From Nocardioides allogilvus (GTDB taxonomy: Bacteria > Actinomycetota > Actinomycetes > Propionibacteriales > Nocardioidaceae): a DNA stretch of 64,000 bases. Within the stretch, counting starts at the first letter, position 1. Each line of letters begins with the position of its first letter. The DNA lies in the NCBI RefSeq assembly GCF_003047285.1, contig NZ_PZYX01000003.1, positions 1-64,000 of the forward strand. Direction: 5' to 3'. Below the pieces are notes generated by a model. That model did not search any database. It had not been told where the DNA came from and worked only from the letters and a program-made list of their open reading frames with translations. The position numbers were made by a program, and so were the translations under genes. Positions 7,946 to 16,291 of this stretch are shown one piece after another.

Positions 7946-8803
7946 GTGACCGCTTCCCCGTCCTCGCCGCGCCGCCGCATCGCCTACCAGGGCGAGCCCG
8001 GAGCCAACTCCCACCTCGTGTGCCAGCAGCACTACCCGGACTGGGAGTCGGTGGCCTGCGCGTCCTTCGAGGACGCTTTCGCGGCGGTCGAGAGCGGTGA
8101 CGCCGACCTGGCGATGATCCCGATCGACAACTCGATCGCGGGCCGGGTCGCCGACATCCACCACTTCCTGCCCACCAGCGACCTGCACATCGTGGGCGAG
8201 AAGTTCCTGCGCATCCAGTTCGCGCTGATGGTCATCCCCGGCACCGACGTCTCGACGCTGGAGACGGTGCACAGCCACGTGCACGCGCTCGGCCAGTGCC
8301 GCGGCGTGATCCGTGAGCTGGGGCTCAAGCCCCTCGTGGCCGGCGACACCGCGGGCGCCGCGCGTGAGATCGCCGAGGCCCAGGACCCGACCCAGGCCGC
8401 GATCGCGCCGCCACTGGCCGCCGAGATCTACGGCCTGGAGATCCTGCGCAACGACATCGAGGACGAGGACCACAACACGACGCGCTTCATCGTGCTCTCG
8501 CGCGACTTCGAGCAGGCGCCACGCGACGCCGGCCCGGTCGTCACCACGTTCATCTTCAACGTGCGCAACCTCCCGGCCGCGCTCTACAAGGCCCTAGGTG
8601 GGTTCGCCACCAACGGGGTGAACATGACCAAGCTCGAGAGCTACATGGTCGACGGCCACTTCACCGCGACGCAGTTCCTCGCCGAGGTCGACGGCCACCC
8701 CGACGACCCCGGGGTGAAGAACGCACTGGAGGAGCTGGCGTTCTTCACCACCGAGGTCAAGGTGCTCGGCGTCTATCCCGCGGACGCCTTCCGCGACAGC
8801 TAG
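7946..8803 (+). CDS. pheA: Prephenate dehydratase
   Basis: Converts prephenate to phenylpyruvate in phenylalanine biosynthesis. 285 residues from GTG 7946. The PDT domain (about residues 10-185) begins RIAYQGEPGANSH and contains the catalytic NTTRF motif (about residue 172). The C-terminal ACT domain (about 195-275) has GGFATNGVNMTKLESYM, the Phe-binding region that gives feedback inhibition; the usual ESRP is replaced by ESYM. It is a monofunctional enzyme, as in other actinobacteria. It ends by overlapping the stop of the convergent VOC gene. Confidence 0.95.
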   Translation: MTASPSSPRRRIAYQGEPGANSHLVCQQHYPDWESVACASFEDAFAAVESGDADLAMIPIDNSIAGRVADIHHFLPTSDLHIVGEKFLRIQFALMVIPGTDVSTLETVHSHVHALGQCRGVIRELGLKPLVAGDTAGAAREIAEAQDPTQAAIAPPLAAEIYGLEILRNDIEDEDHNTTRFIVLSRDFEQAPRDAGPVVTTFIFNVRNLPAALYKALGGFATNGVNMTKLESYMVDGHFTATQFLAEVDGHPDDPGVKNALEELAFFTTEVKVLGVYPADAFRDS

Positions 8804-9591
8804 CCCTGCTGGGGCGCGTTCTGCATCAGGTTGAACGTCGCCCCCTGCGGGTCGCGGAGGTAGCCGAAGCGGCCCTGGCCGGGCACGTCCATGGCCGGCG
8901 CGACCACGGAAGCACCGAGCTGCTCGGCCTTGGCCACGGCGGCGTCGACGTCGTCGACGTTGAAGTAGACGTTCCAGTGCGGCTGCATGTCACCGTCGAG
9001 CGCCATGGTGCCCGCGACGGTCTTGTCGCCGACGTTGAACGTCGTGTACGGCGGGTTGTCGGGGCCCATGTCGTGCTGCTGGGTCTGCAGCCCGAGCACG
9101 TCGGAGTAGAACTGGCCGGTCCCGGCCGGGTCGGCCACGGTCAGCTCGTTCCAGATGTTGGTGCCCGGCTCGTTGGCCCGCACCGAGCCGGCGAAGCCCT
9201 TCTCCTGCCAGAGCCCGACGCTCGCGCCGCCCGGGTCCTGGATCCAGGCCATCCGGCCCTGGTCGGGGACGTCCATCGGCTCGACGTGGACCTGGCCGCC
9301 CGCCTGGCGGGCCTTCTCCACGGACGCGTCGACGTCGTCGGTGGCGAGGTAGACGCCCCAGCTCGCCGGCTGACCGGGCGCCATGGCCGGGCCGAGGCCG
9401 GCGACGCTGTCGCCCTGGACCTTGGCCAGCGAGTAGGTCCCGAGGGACTGCCCCTGGTCGTCGTTCATCGGCTGGTCGTCGTAGTCCCAGCCGAACAGCT
9501 GGCTGTAGAACTCCTTCGAGGCCGGCTGGTCTGCGCTGCTGTACTCGATCCAGCTGGGAGTGCCCTGCTGGTAGGACTCGAACGTGGCCAT
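8800..9591 (-). CDS. VOC family protein with two glyoxalase-like domains
   Basis: 263 residues. Two repeats of the betaalphabetabetabeta vicinal-oxygen-chelate fold are visible: residues about 8-120 (GTPSWIEYSSADQPASKEFY ... IQDPGGASVGLWQ) and about 135-255 (NELTVADPAGTGQFYSDVLG ... YLRDPQGATFNLMQ). This double form is like the 27-kDa hydroxylase/CFP30B-type antigens of actinobacteria. Substrate unknown. ATG 9591 is chosen because AAGGAG lies 7 bases upstream; an ATG at 9606 is also in frame. Single-gene unit, convergent with pheA. Confidence 0.88.
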   Translation of the reverse strand: MATFESYQQGTPSWIEYSSADQPASKEFYSQLFGWDYDDQPMNDDQGQSLGTYSLAKVQGDSVAGLGPAMAPGQPASWGVYLATDDVDASVEKARQAGGQVHVEPMDVPDQGRMAWIQDPGGASVGLWQEKGFAGSVRANEPGTNIWNELTVADPAGTGQFYSDVLGLQTQQHDMGPDNPPYTTFNVGDKTVAGTMALDGDMQPHWNVYFNVDDVDAAVAKAEQLGASVVAPAMDVPGQGRFGYLRDPQGATFNLMQNAPQQG

Positions 9592-9711
9592 CACTGGCTC
9601 CTTCATCGATGTGTGTTGGATTGCTCGACCCGCAACTGCGACTCAACACCCGACCACCGACAGTGACAACCACGCCCGGGTGAACAGACCGCCGAGCGAT
9701 AGGTTCGGTGG

Positions 9712-10440
9712 GTGACCGACGACCGAACCGCCGACCTGGGCTTCGCCAGGATCGATCTCGACCGCGCAGCCCGCACCGGCGATCCCGAGGTCGTGTACGG
9801 CGCGGGCAAGACCCCCGAGCAGGTCGCCGCGATCCTCTCCACCCTCCACCAGCGCCACCCCGACCGCGCGGTGCTCGCGACGCGGCTCAGCCTCGAGGCG
9901 ATGGACGCCGCGGCCGGTGTCGGTGCCGAGGTGCACGCTGTGGCTCGTGCAGTCACCCTGGGCCCGTTCCCCACCCCGCGCGGACGCGTGGGCATCCTCT
10001 CGGCCGGCACCTCCGATGCCCCGGTCGCCGCCGAGGCAGCCCTGACCGTCGCCGTGCACGGCGCGGAGCCGGTGGAGATCCGCGACGTGGGCGTCGCCGG
10101 CCTGCACCGCCTGCTCGCCGTGCGTGACCGGCTCGACGAGGTCGATGTCCTGATCGTGGTTGCCGGGATGGAGGGCGCGCTGCCCTCCGTCGTGGGCGGC
10201 CTGGTCGGCACGCCCGTCATCGCGGTGCCGACCAGCGTCGGCTACGGCGCCTCCTTCGGTGGCTTGGCCGCCCTGCTCGGCATGCTCAACTCGTGTGCGC
10301 CGGGCGTCACCGTGGTGAACATCGACAACGGCTACGGCGCAGGCGTGGCCGCGGCCCGCATCTGCCGGATCGGCCACCGCTCGGCGGTTGAGGAGGCGCG
10401 CCAGCGCCGTCACGAGACCACCGACGGGGCGACGTCATGA
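9712..10440 (+). CDS. larB: LarB, pyridinium-3,5-biscarboxylic acid mononucleotide synthase
   Basis: First enzyme of nickel-pincer nucleotide (NPN) cofactor biosynthesis; it carboxylates and hydrolyses nicotinic acid adenine dinucleotide. 242 residues from GTG 9712. The PurE-like C-terminal half is clear: GILSAGTSDAPVAAEA, VVAGMEGALPSVVGGLV, VPTSVGYGASFGG and the conserved end CAPGVTVVNIDNGYGAGVAA. A TAGGTT hexamer about 8 bases upstream of the start suggests a leaderless message. It overlaps larC by 4 nt (ATGA). larE and larA are not in this window. Confidence 0.94.
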   Translation: MTDDRTADLGFARIDLDRAARTGDPEVVYGAGKTPEQVAAILSTLHQRHPDRAVLATRLSLEAMDAAAGVGAEVHAVARAVTLGPFPTPRGRVGILSAGTSDAPVAAEAALTVAVHGAEPVEIRDVGVAGLHRLLAVRDRLDEVDVLIVVAGMEGALPSVVGGLVGTPVIAVPTSVGYGASFGGLAALLGMLNSCAPGVTVVNIDNGYGAGVAAARICRIGHRSAVEEARQRRHETTDGATS

Positions 10441-11642
10441 GCGTCTGGATCGACGCCTCCGCGGGGGCGAGCGGCGACATGCTGCTGGGCGCGCTGATCG
10501 GCGCCGGCGTGCCGCTGGCCGTGCTGGGCGAGAGCATCGACGCCGTGACCCCCGAGCCGGTCACGCTGCGCCCGGAGCCGGTCGACCGCAACGGCTTCGC
10601 GGCCACCCGCTGCCACGTCGAGATCGCCGACTCCGAGCACCACCGCAGCTGGCGCGACATCCGCGCGCTGCTCGAGTCGGCCGACCTGGACGCGGACGTC
10701 CGCGACCTGGCCGTCCGCACCTTCGAGCGGCTGGCCGTGGCCGAGGCGCGCGTGCACGGCTCGGACCCCCTCGACGTCTCCTTCCACGAGGTCGGTGCGC
10801 TCGATGCGATCGCCGACGTGGTGGGCGTGTGCGCCGGCTTCGTGTGGCTGGCGCGGGCGGACGACGACCCCGGCGACCCCGGCGGGCACCGGGTCACCGT
10901 CTCCCCCGTCGCGGTCGGTTCCGGCGCGATCGAGGGTGCGCACGGGCGGATGCCGGTGCCGCCGCCCGCGGTCGCCGAGCTGCTGCTCGGCGTCCCCTCC
11001 CTGGCCGGTCCCGGCACGGCCGAGTCCTGCACCCCGACCGGGGCCGCCCTGCTCACCACGCTCGCGGACGAGTGGGGACCGCAGCCGGCCATGGCCGTCG
11101 ACTCGATCGGCATCGGGGCCGGCGGTCGCGACCCCCAGACCCACGCCAACGTGCTGCGCCTCTTCGTCGGCCGCGGCCCGGGCCGCGACGAGCGGCCCCT
11201 GCTCATCGAGTCCAACATCGACGACCTCGACCCGCGGGTCTGGCCGTCGGTCATCGCCGCGCTCCTCGAGGCCGGCGCCAGCGATGCCTGGCTGACGCCG
11301 ATCCTGATGAAGAAGGGACGCCCGGCCCACACCCTCTCGGTGCTGACCAGCAGCGCGGCCGCCGATGCCGTGCGAGCGGCCATCTGGCGCCATACCTCCA
11401 CGATCGGGGTCCGCGAGATCCCGCTGGCCAAGCACGCGCTCGACCGCGAGATGGTCCAGGTCGACGTCGACGGGCACACCATCGACGTCAAGCTCGCCAG
11501 CCACGACGGCGAGGTCGTCAACGCCCAGCCCGAGTGGGACGACGTCGCGCGCGCCGCCCTCGCCCTCGGGCGGCCGGTCAACGACGTGCTGGCGGAGGCG
11601 ATCGCCGAGACGCGCGCCCTGCTCCGAACCCCTTCCCACTGA
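10437..11642 (+). CDS. larC: LarC, nickel insertase of the pincer cofactor pathway
   Basis: 401 residues. It begins with the conserved VWIDASAGASGDMLLGALI, has FHEVGALDAIADVVG in the first domain, and ends with the LarC2-type region (IESNIDDLDPRVW ... LMKKGRPAHTLSVL). It inserts nickel into the dithio-dinicotinate precursor using CTP. In Lactiplantibacillus plantarum LarC is made by ribosomal frameshifting; here the two halves are one uninterrupted frame. Translationally coupled to larB. The pincer cofactor serves lactate racemase and other LarA-family enzymes, so a LarA homologue should exist elsewhere in the genome. Confidence 0.95.
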   Translation: MSVWIDASAGASGDMLLGALIGAGVPLAVLGESIDAVTPEPVTLRPEPVDRNGFAATRCHVEIADSEHHRSWRDIRALLESADLDADVRDLAVRTFERLAVAEARVHGSDPLDVSFHEVGALDAIADVVGVCAGFVWLARADDDPGDPGGHRVTVSPVAVGSGAIEGAHGRMPVPPPAVAELLLGVPSLAGPGTAESCTPTGAALLTTLADEWGPQPAMAVDSIGIGAGGRDPQTHANVLRLFVGRGPGRDERPLLIESNIDDLDPRVWPSVIAALLEAGASDAWLTPILMKKGRPAHTLSVLTSSAAADAVRAAIWRHTSTIGVREIPLAKHALDREMVQVDVDGHTIDVKLASHDGEVVNAQPEWDDVARAALALGRPVNDVLAEAIAETRALLRTPSH

Positions 11643-11656
11643 TCCGAGAGGCACCC

Positions 11657-12259
11657 GTGCTCGACGTCGTCGTCATCGCGCTCACCTTCGCCGCCATCTT
11701 CGTCGTCGAGCTGCCCGACAAGACCTTCATCGCCACCCTCGTCCTGTCGACGAAGTTCCGGCCGCTGTTCGTGTGGATCGGGGTCGGGCTCGCCTTCATG
11801 GCGCAGACGGCCATCGCGGTCGCCCTGGGCAAGGCCGCGTCGTTCCTGCCCGACACCGTCGTGCACGTCGCCGCCGCACTGATGTTCCTGGTCGGTGCGA
11901 TCATCCTGCTCCGCGAGGCCCGGGCCCACGAGGCGTCCGAGGGCGCGGAGGAGGAGGACTTCGCCGCGAAGGCCGGCGAGGCACAGGGCTTCAAGGTGAT
12001 CCTGACCAGCTTCCTGGTGCTCTTCGCCGCCGAGTGGGGCGACCTGTCGCAGCTGCTCACCCTCTCGCTGGTCGCGAAGTACGACGACCCGCTCAGCGTC
12101 TTCCTCGGCGCCTGGGGCGCACTGCTCGCCGTGAGCGGCCTGGCGGTCATCGTCGGACGCGTGCTGCTCGCCCGGATCAGGCTCAGCCTGCTGCACTATC
12201 TGGGTGCGGGCGTGTGCCTTCTCATGGCATGTTTGACGGTGTGGGAGATGACGCGCTGA
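11657..12259 (+). CDS. UPF0016/TMEM165-GDT1 family cation exporter
   Basis: 200 residues from GTG 11657, preceded by GAGAGG. Six to seven hydrophobic helices carry the two family motifs in inverted halves: ELPDKTF (about residue 20) and EWGDLSQL (about residue 126), separated by an acidic cytoplasmic loop (EGAEEEDF). Family members move Mn2+ or Ca2+ out of the cytoplasm in exchange for protons. It lies 14 bases after larC and is likely co-transcribed. A role in divalent-metal balance alongside a nickel-cofactor pathway is possible but not shown. The next gene starts inside its 3' end. Confidence 0.88.
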   Translation: MLDVVVIALTFAAIFVVELPDKTFIATLVLSTKFRPLFVWIGVGLAFMAQTAIAVALGKAASFLPDTVVHVAAALMFLVGAIILLREARAHEASEGAEEEDFAAKAGEAQGFKVILTSFLVLFAAEWGDLSQLLTLSLVAKYDDPLSVFLGAWGALLAVSGLAVIVGRVLLARIRLSLLHYLGAGVCLLMACLTVWEMTR

Positions 12260-13404
12260 CCGCGCTCGAGACCGTCCGCACGCGCTTCCGGGAGGTCAAC
12301 GGCGAGCACCCGATGACGGCGGCCGACGAGGCCCACGTCCGCGAGCACTTCACTCCCCTCCCACCCGAACAGCTGCCCGACATCGCGGCCGGCCGCCTGC
12401 CGCTGCCGAGCTACCTCCTCGCTGACGGCACCCCGATGGTCGCCGACCTCGGCGACGTCATCGGCGCTGCCGGCGGCGTGGAGCACCTGCACGACTGGTT
12501 CGTCGAGTTCTGGCCCGACGACCCCACGACTGTCGAGGCCGAGTGGGACACCTTCATGGCCGGTCACCACGTCTGCCTGCGCACGGTCGACCCCGTCTCG
12601 ATCCGCCAGGTGACGAGGATGGTCGAGCAGGCGCGCGCTGCCGTCGCCGTACTCCGGGACGACCCGCGCGACGAGCTCGCGCAGGGCTCCCTGGGCGAGG
12701 CGGTCGACGGCGGTGTCGGAGTGACCGGGCTGGACGGGCTGGTGCTGCCGACGACGGCCTACGACCGGCTGCGGTTCGGCGGCCCCTCGATCCGCGACCT
12801 CTGGGTCGACGCAGTGCGCGCGGAGTTCCACCGCCCGCAACCGCCGCAGCTGCCGATCCGGACCGAGCGGCTCACGCTCCGCCGTACCCTCCCCGAGGAC
12901 GCCGCCGTCCGGGCGAAGGCCTGGGCCGACCCGGGTTTCGTCGAGTACCTGCTGCTGCCCGAGCAGAACCTGGCCGAGGTCACCTTCGACACCTTCCGCC
13001 GTTCCGGGCCCGACGCTCCCGACGAACCGCACACCGGGCTCGGGCTGATGATGGTGCACGAGGGGACGCCGATCGGCAACGTCGTGCTGTTCTACGACGG
13101 CGCGGACCGGACGTGCCTGGAGATCGGCTGGACGCTCTTCCCCTGGGCGGCGGGCCGGGGGTTCGCCACGGAGGCCGCACGCGTCGCCATGGCGCTGGCC
13201 TTCGAGCACTACGGCGTACGCCGCGTGGTGGCCAACCTCGACGCCGCCAACGAGCGCTCCGCGGCGATGTGCGAGCGACTCGGGATGCGCCGCGAGGCAC
13301 ACAAGCTGGCGGACTTCTGGTCGAAGGGGCGGTGGACCGACTCCTACGAGTACGCGATCCTGCGCGAGGAGTGGGAGGCGAAGCGGAGTGACGTACAGGT
13401 GTAG
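12229..13404 (+). CDS. GNAT acetyltransferase with N-terminal DUF6058-like domain
   Basis: 391 residues. The C-terminal 180 residues form a RimJ/RimL-type GNAT domain: PIRTERLTLRRTLPED, then LEIGWTLFPWAAGRGFATEA (acetyl-CoA loop) and ANERSAAMCERLGMR. The N-terminal 200 residues (REVNGEHPMTAADEAHVREH, LPSYLLADGTPMV, LHDWFVEFW) look like DUF6058 proteins linked to natural-product loci; that assignment is from memory and uncertain. ATG 12229 overlaps the exporter gene by 31 bases; GTG 12241 is an alternative. The stop codon TAG (13402-13404) lies inside the left hairpin of the DUF559 locus, so the last two or three residues may have been replaced when that element arrived. Confidence 0.8.
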   Translation: MFDGVGDDALTALETVRTRFREVNGEHPMTAADEAHVREHFTPLPPEQLPDIAAGRLPLPSYLLADGTPMVADLGDVIGAAGGVEHLHDWFVEFWPDDPTTVEAEWDTFMAGHHVCLRTVDPVSIRQVTRMVEQARAAVAVLRDDPRDELAQGSLGEAVDGGVGVTGLDGLVLPTTAYDRLRFGGPSIRDLWVDAVRAEFHRPQPPQLPIRTERLTLRRTLPEDAAVRAKAWADPGFVEYLLLPEQNLAEVTFDTFRRSGPDAPDEPHTGLGLMMVHEGTPIGNVVLFYDGADRTCLEIGWTLFPWAAGRGFATEAARVAMALAFEHYGVRRVVANLDAANERSAAMCERLGMRREAHKLADFWSKGRWTDSYEYAILREEWEAKRSDVQV

Positions 13405-13450
13405 GACTTCTGGCCCCTGACCTCCCTGGAACGGGGCCACAACTCATACA
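13400..13450. repeat. Hairpin element flanking DUF559 gene 1, left copy
   Basis: Imperfect inverted repeat with 18-base arms TGTAGGACTTCTGGCCCC (13400-13417) and GGGGCCACAACTCATACA (13433-13450), 15 of 18 positions paired, and a 15-base loop. A closely related copy in the same orientation lies at 14496-14546, on the other side of the DUF559 gene. The two copies agree in both arms and the spacing, and differ mainly in the loop and in compensating arm positions. Confidence 0.85.
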
Positions 13451-13480
13451 CAGGCACACAGGAGTAGAGACGCGGACCGC

Positions 13481-13531
13481 GCCTGGGGATGGCGGAGCGC
13501 ACGGTCGCGGCCATCCGAGCACGCTCGCCGG
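13481..13531 (+). promoter_or_regulatory. Conserved leader of DUF559 genes (locus 1)
   Basis: GCCTGGGGATGGC at 13481-13493 starts a roughly 50-base leader ending at ATG 13532. The same arrangement, GCCTGTGGATGAC followed by a similar 40-base stretch, precedes the second DUF559 gene (58734-58683), and GCCTGTGGATGAG precedes the TetR gene at 34573. Start-codon distances are 39-41 bases in all three. It may be a promoter or untranslated element. Confidence 0.6.
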
Positions 13532-14470
13532 ATGAACGAGAAGAAGAGGCTGGACACCAGCCGACCGTTCCGGCGGGCGGACGCCCTCACGGGCGGAATC
13601 AGCGCCAAGACGCTGCGTGGCCCGCGGTTCCGCACGATCTTCCGCGGCGTCCAGATCGCTGCCTGCGTCAAGGTCACCCCGAAGGTCCGTGCCGAGGCAG
13701 CTCTCCGCCTCTTCGACCCGAGTGCGTTCGCCAGCCACGCCAGCGCCGCACGCCTGCTGGACGTGCCGATCCCGACCCTGCCCGACGAGCACGTCACCGT
13801 CTTCCACCAGAGGATGCGCCGCCATCATCGCGGCATCCGCACCCACGTCTCCGACACCATGGACGTCCGCAAGGTCGACGGGGTCCTGCTCAGCGACCAC
13901 GCGCGGATGTTCGTCGAGCTGGCCGAGCTCATCGGGCTCGTCGACCTCGTGGTGGTGGGCGACCACCTCGTGCGCAAGGGCTGGATCACGTGCGTCGACC
14001 TCGTCGCCTACTGCGCCACCAGCACCCACCGAGCCGCGCGGGCGGCGCGCAGAGCGGCCGGTTACGTGCGCGCAGACGTCGACTCCCCGATGGAGACGCG
14101 GCTGCGCATGCTGCTCGTCCTGGCCGGGCTCCCCGAGCCGGCGATCAACGTGAGGATCAGGGCGGCCGACGGGGAGGTGATGCGCCGCTACGACCTCAGC
14201 TTTCCCGAGGCGCGGGTGATCGTGGAGTACGACGGACGCCAGCACATCGAGCGGGTCGAGACCTGGGAGGCCGACCTCGAGCGCCGCGAGGCCATCGACG
14301 ACGACGGCTGGCGGATCCTGGTGGTGGTCGCGTCCGGGATCTACAAGTCACCGGAGCGGACCCTGCTGCGCGTGTGCCGGTTGCTGCGGGCCCGCGGCCA
14401 CGACGCAGTGCCGGCACAGCTGGACGACGAGTGGCGAGCGCACTTCCCGGGCCACGCCGGCGCGATCTGA
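13532..14470 (+). CDS. DUF559 (Vsr-like) nuclease-domain protein, locus 1
   Basis: 312 residues. The C-terminal domain (about 205-300) has the order expected for a PD-(D/E)XK/Vsr-like fold: SPMETRLR (Glu), VMRRYDLSFPEARVIVEYDG (Asp and E-x-D core), H of GRQHIE, then DLERREAIDDDGWRILVV. The N-terminal 200 residues resemble the winged-helix/AbiEi-type region commonly fused to DUF559 in actinobacteria (FRRADALTGGISAKTLRG; LLDVPIP). DUF559 is related to very-short-patch repair endonucleases; no biological role is established. The gene sits alone between two copies of a hairpin element (13400-13450 and 14496-14546). Confidence 0.82.
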   Translation: MNEKKRLDTSRPFRRADALTGGISAKTLRGPRFRTIFRGVQIAACVKVTPKVRAEAALRLFDPSAFASHASAARLLDVPIPTLPDEHVTVFHQRMRRHHRGIRTHVSDTMDVRKVDGVLLSDHARMFVELAELIGLVDLVVVGDHLVRKGWITCVDLVAYCATSTHRAARAARRAAGYVRADVDSPMETRLRMLLVLAGLPEPAINVRIRAADGEVMRRYDLSFPEARVIVEYDGRQHIERVETWEADLERREAIDDDGWRILVVVASGIYKSPERTLLRVCRLLRARGHDAVPAQLDDEWRAHFPGHAGAI

Positions 14471-14495
14471 GATCCGACACGCCGCGGCGTACATG

Positions 14496-14546
14496 TGTAG
14501 GGCTGATGGCCCCTGATCGCCGCAGGTGGGGGCCACAACCCCTACA
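14496..14546. repeat. Hairpin element flanking DUF559 gene 1, right copy
   Basis: Arms TGTAGGGCTGATGGCCCC (14496-14513) and GGGGCCACAACCCCTACA (14529-14546), 15 of 18 paired, 15-base loop. It is in direct orientation relative to the left copy, 25 bases after the DUF559 stop. Shared context outside the arms includes GTACA on the left side of both copies and GGC on the right. Confidence 0.85.
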
Positions 14547-14596
14547 GGCGTACGGCGACGAGGACCGTGCGGGCCGGACGCGGCTAGGCTCGTGGC

Positions 14597-15823
14597 ATGG
14601 CTCACACGCACGGCGCCGACAGCGAAGTCGGCACCCTCACCACCGTCATGCTGCACCGCCCCGGCAACGAGCTGAAACGACTGACGCCCCGCAACAACGA
14701 CAAGCTGCTCTTCGACGGCATCCCGTGGGTGAGTCGGGCGCAGGAGGAGCACGACGCGTTCGCCGACACCCTGCGCGGACGTGGGGTCGAGGTCCTCTAC
14801 CTGACCGAGCTGCTCACCGAGACGCTCGCCAGCGAGGAGGCTCGTGCCGACGCGATCAGCTCGGCGCTGAGCGGGCTGCACCTGGGCGACACGCTGCGCG
14901 ACTACCTCGCCGTGGCGCTCGCCGACGCATCCCCCGAGGAGCTCACCGGCCTGCTGACGGCCGGCATCCGCAACGACGAGGTGCGCGGCGGGCACGGGCT
15001 GGTGACGAGCCTGCTGAGCCCCTACGACTTCCTGATCGACCCGCTGCCCAACCTGCTGTTCACCCGCGACTCCAGCGTGTGGGTGCGCGACCGCGTCGCC
15101 ATCACCAGCCTGGCGATGCCGGCCCGCAAGCGCGAGACGCAGCTGACCGAGCTGATCTACACGCTGCACCCGCGCTTCGCCGTACGCACCCAGAAGATCC
15201 ACGGCTGGCACAACGAGCACGTCGAGGGCGGTGACGTGCTGCTGCTGGCGCCCGGCGTGATCGCGGTCGGCGTCGGCGAGCGCACCACCCCGGCCGGTGT
15301 GGAGCGGCTGGCGCGGCAGGTGTTCCACGCCGACCTGGCGCACACCGTCCTCGCGGTGCCGATCGCGCAGGAACGCGCGACCATGCACCTCGACACCGTG
15401 TGCACGATGGTCGACGTCGACAAGGTCGTGATGTATCCCAACGTCGCCCACGAGCTGATGGCGCACGCGGTCACCGTTCGCGAGCGCGGCGACGCCGACA
15501 CCGACCTGGTCCTCGAGGTCGCGCCGGCGGAGCACTTCCTCGTCGCGGCCGCCAAGGCGATGCAGATCGACACGCTCCACCAGATCGACACGGGCCTCGA
15601 CCCGGTGACCGCGGAGCGCGAGCAGTGGGACGACGGCAACAACACCTTGGCCCTCGCGCCGCGGGTCGCCGTGGCCTACGAGCGCAACGACGAGACCAAC
15701 GACCGCCTCGAGGAGGCCGGCATCGAGGTCATCCGGATCGCGGGCTCGGAGCTCGGCTCGGGACGTGGCGGCCCGCGCTGCATGTCCTGCCCGGTCGAGC
15801 GCCAGCCACTCTCCGTCGACTGA
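14597..15823 (+). CDS. arcA: Arginine deiminase
   Basis: Hydrolyses arginine to citrulline and ammonia. 408 residues, normal length. Signature segments: FTRDSSVWV (substrate-binding FTRD), [15 protein letters not shown] (catalytic Glu and His region with EGGD), [12 protein letters not shown] (catalytic His), and the C-terminal nucleophile Cys in [13 protein letters not shown] (about residue 398). Start ATG 14597 is preceded by a TAGGCT -10-like hexamer about 9 bases upstream and no clear ribosome-binding site, which suggests a leaderless transcript. No arcB, arcC or arcD lies nearby, so it is not in a full ADI operon here. Confidence 0.96.
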   Translation: MAHTHGADSEVGTLTTVMLHRPGNELKRLTPRNNDKLLFDGIPWVSRAQEEHDAFADTLRGRGVEVLYLTELLTETLASEEARADAISSALSGLHLGDTLRDYLAVALADASPEELTGLLTAGIRNDEVRGGHGLVTSLLSPYDFLIDPLPNLLFTRDSSVWVRDRVAITSLAMPARKRETQLTELIYTLHPRFAVRTQKIHGWHNEHVEGGDVLLLAPGVIAVGVGERTTPAGVERLARQVFHADLAHTVLAVPIAQERATMHLDTVCTMVDVDKVVMYPNVAHELMAHAVTVRERGDADTDLVLEVAPAEHFLVAAAKAMQIDTLHQIDTGLDPVTAEREQWDDGNNTLALAPRVAVAYERNDETNDRLEEAGIEVIRIAGSELGSGRGGPRCMSCPVERQPLSVD

Positions 15824-15899
15824 CGGGGTCGACAACCCATATCCTCGGGCCCGGATCCACGTTGGTGAGGACACAGCCCCCTAGCGATAGGCACCACTC

Positions 15900-16274
15900 A
15901 TGACGACTTCCATCTTCGATGCTCTCTCCGCCGCCGAGGCCGAGCGGGTCAGGTCCACCGGCACGCCGGTGACGCTGCCCGCGGGCTGGTCCCCGATCGG
16001 CGAGCGCACCCCTGCCGACAAGGCCTACATCATCACCACGGGTGAGGTGTCCGTACGCCGGCACGGGACCGAGATCGCCCAGCTCGGACCGGGCCAGATC
16101 ATCGGCGAGGCCGCGATCGTCAACCACACCCTGCGCTCGGCGACGATCGTGGCACTGACGCCCATCGAGGCCATCCACTACACCAGCGAGCAGCTCGAGC
16201 AGCTCGTGGCCGAGATCCCGGCCTTCGCCGAGGCGCTGTCGCGGGCCGCGGCCGAGCGCCACGGCGAAGCCTGA
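15900..16274 (+). CDS. Cyclic nucleotide-binding domain protein
   Basis: 124 residues consisting of one CNMP-binding beta-barrel: LPAGWSPIGERTPADKAYIITTGEVSV, then the phosphate-binding-cassette region QLGPGQIIGEAAIVNHTLRSATIVAL (G-E and R-S/T-A as in CRP/PKA cassettes), and a C-terminal helix. No DNA-binding domain is attached. The class III cyclase gene follows after 17 bases, so this is probably the receptor, or a buffer or regulator, for the nucleotide made by its partner. Cytoplasmic. Confidence 0.85.
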   Translation: MTTSIFDALSAAEAERVRSTGTPVTLPAGWSPIGERTPADKAYIITTGEVSVRRHGTEIAQLGPGQIIGEAAIVNHTLRSATIVALTPIEAIHYTSEQLEQLVAEIPAFAEALSRAAAERHGEA

Positions 16275-16291
16275 GCCGGGCCGGAGCGAGG

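Noticed and set aside
11365..12228. Extended N-terminus of the GNAT protein
   Set aside because: Overlaps larC and the exporter gene in another frame and has no coding-like composition.
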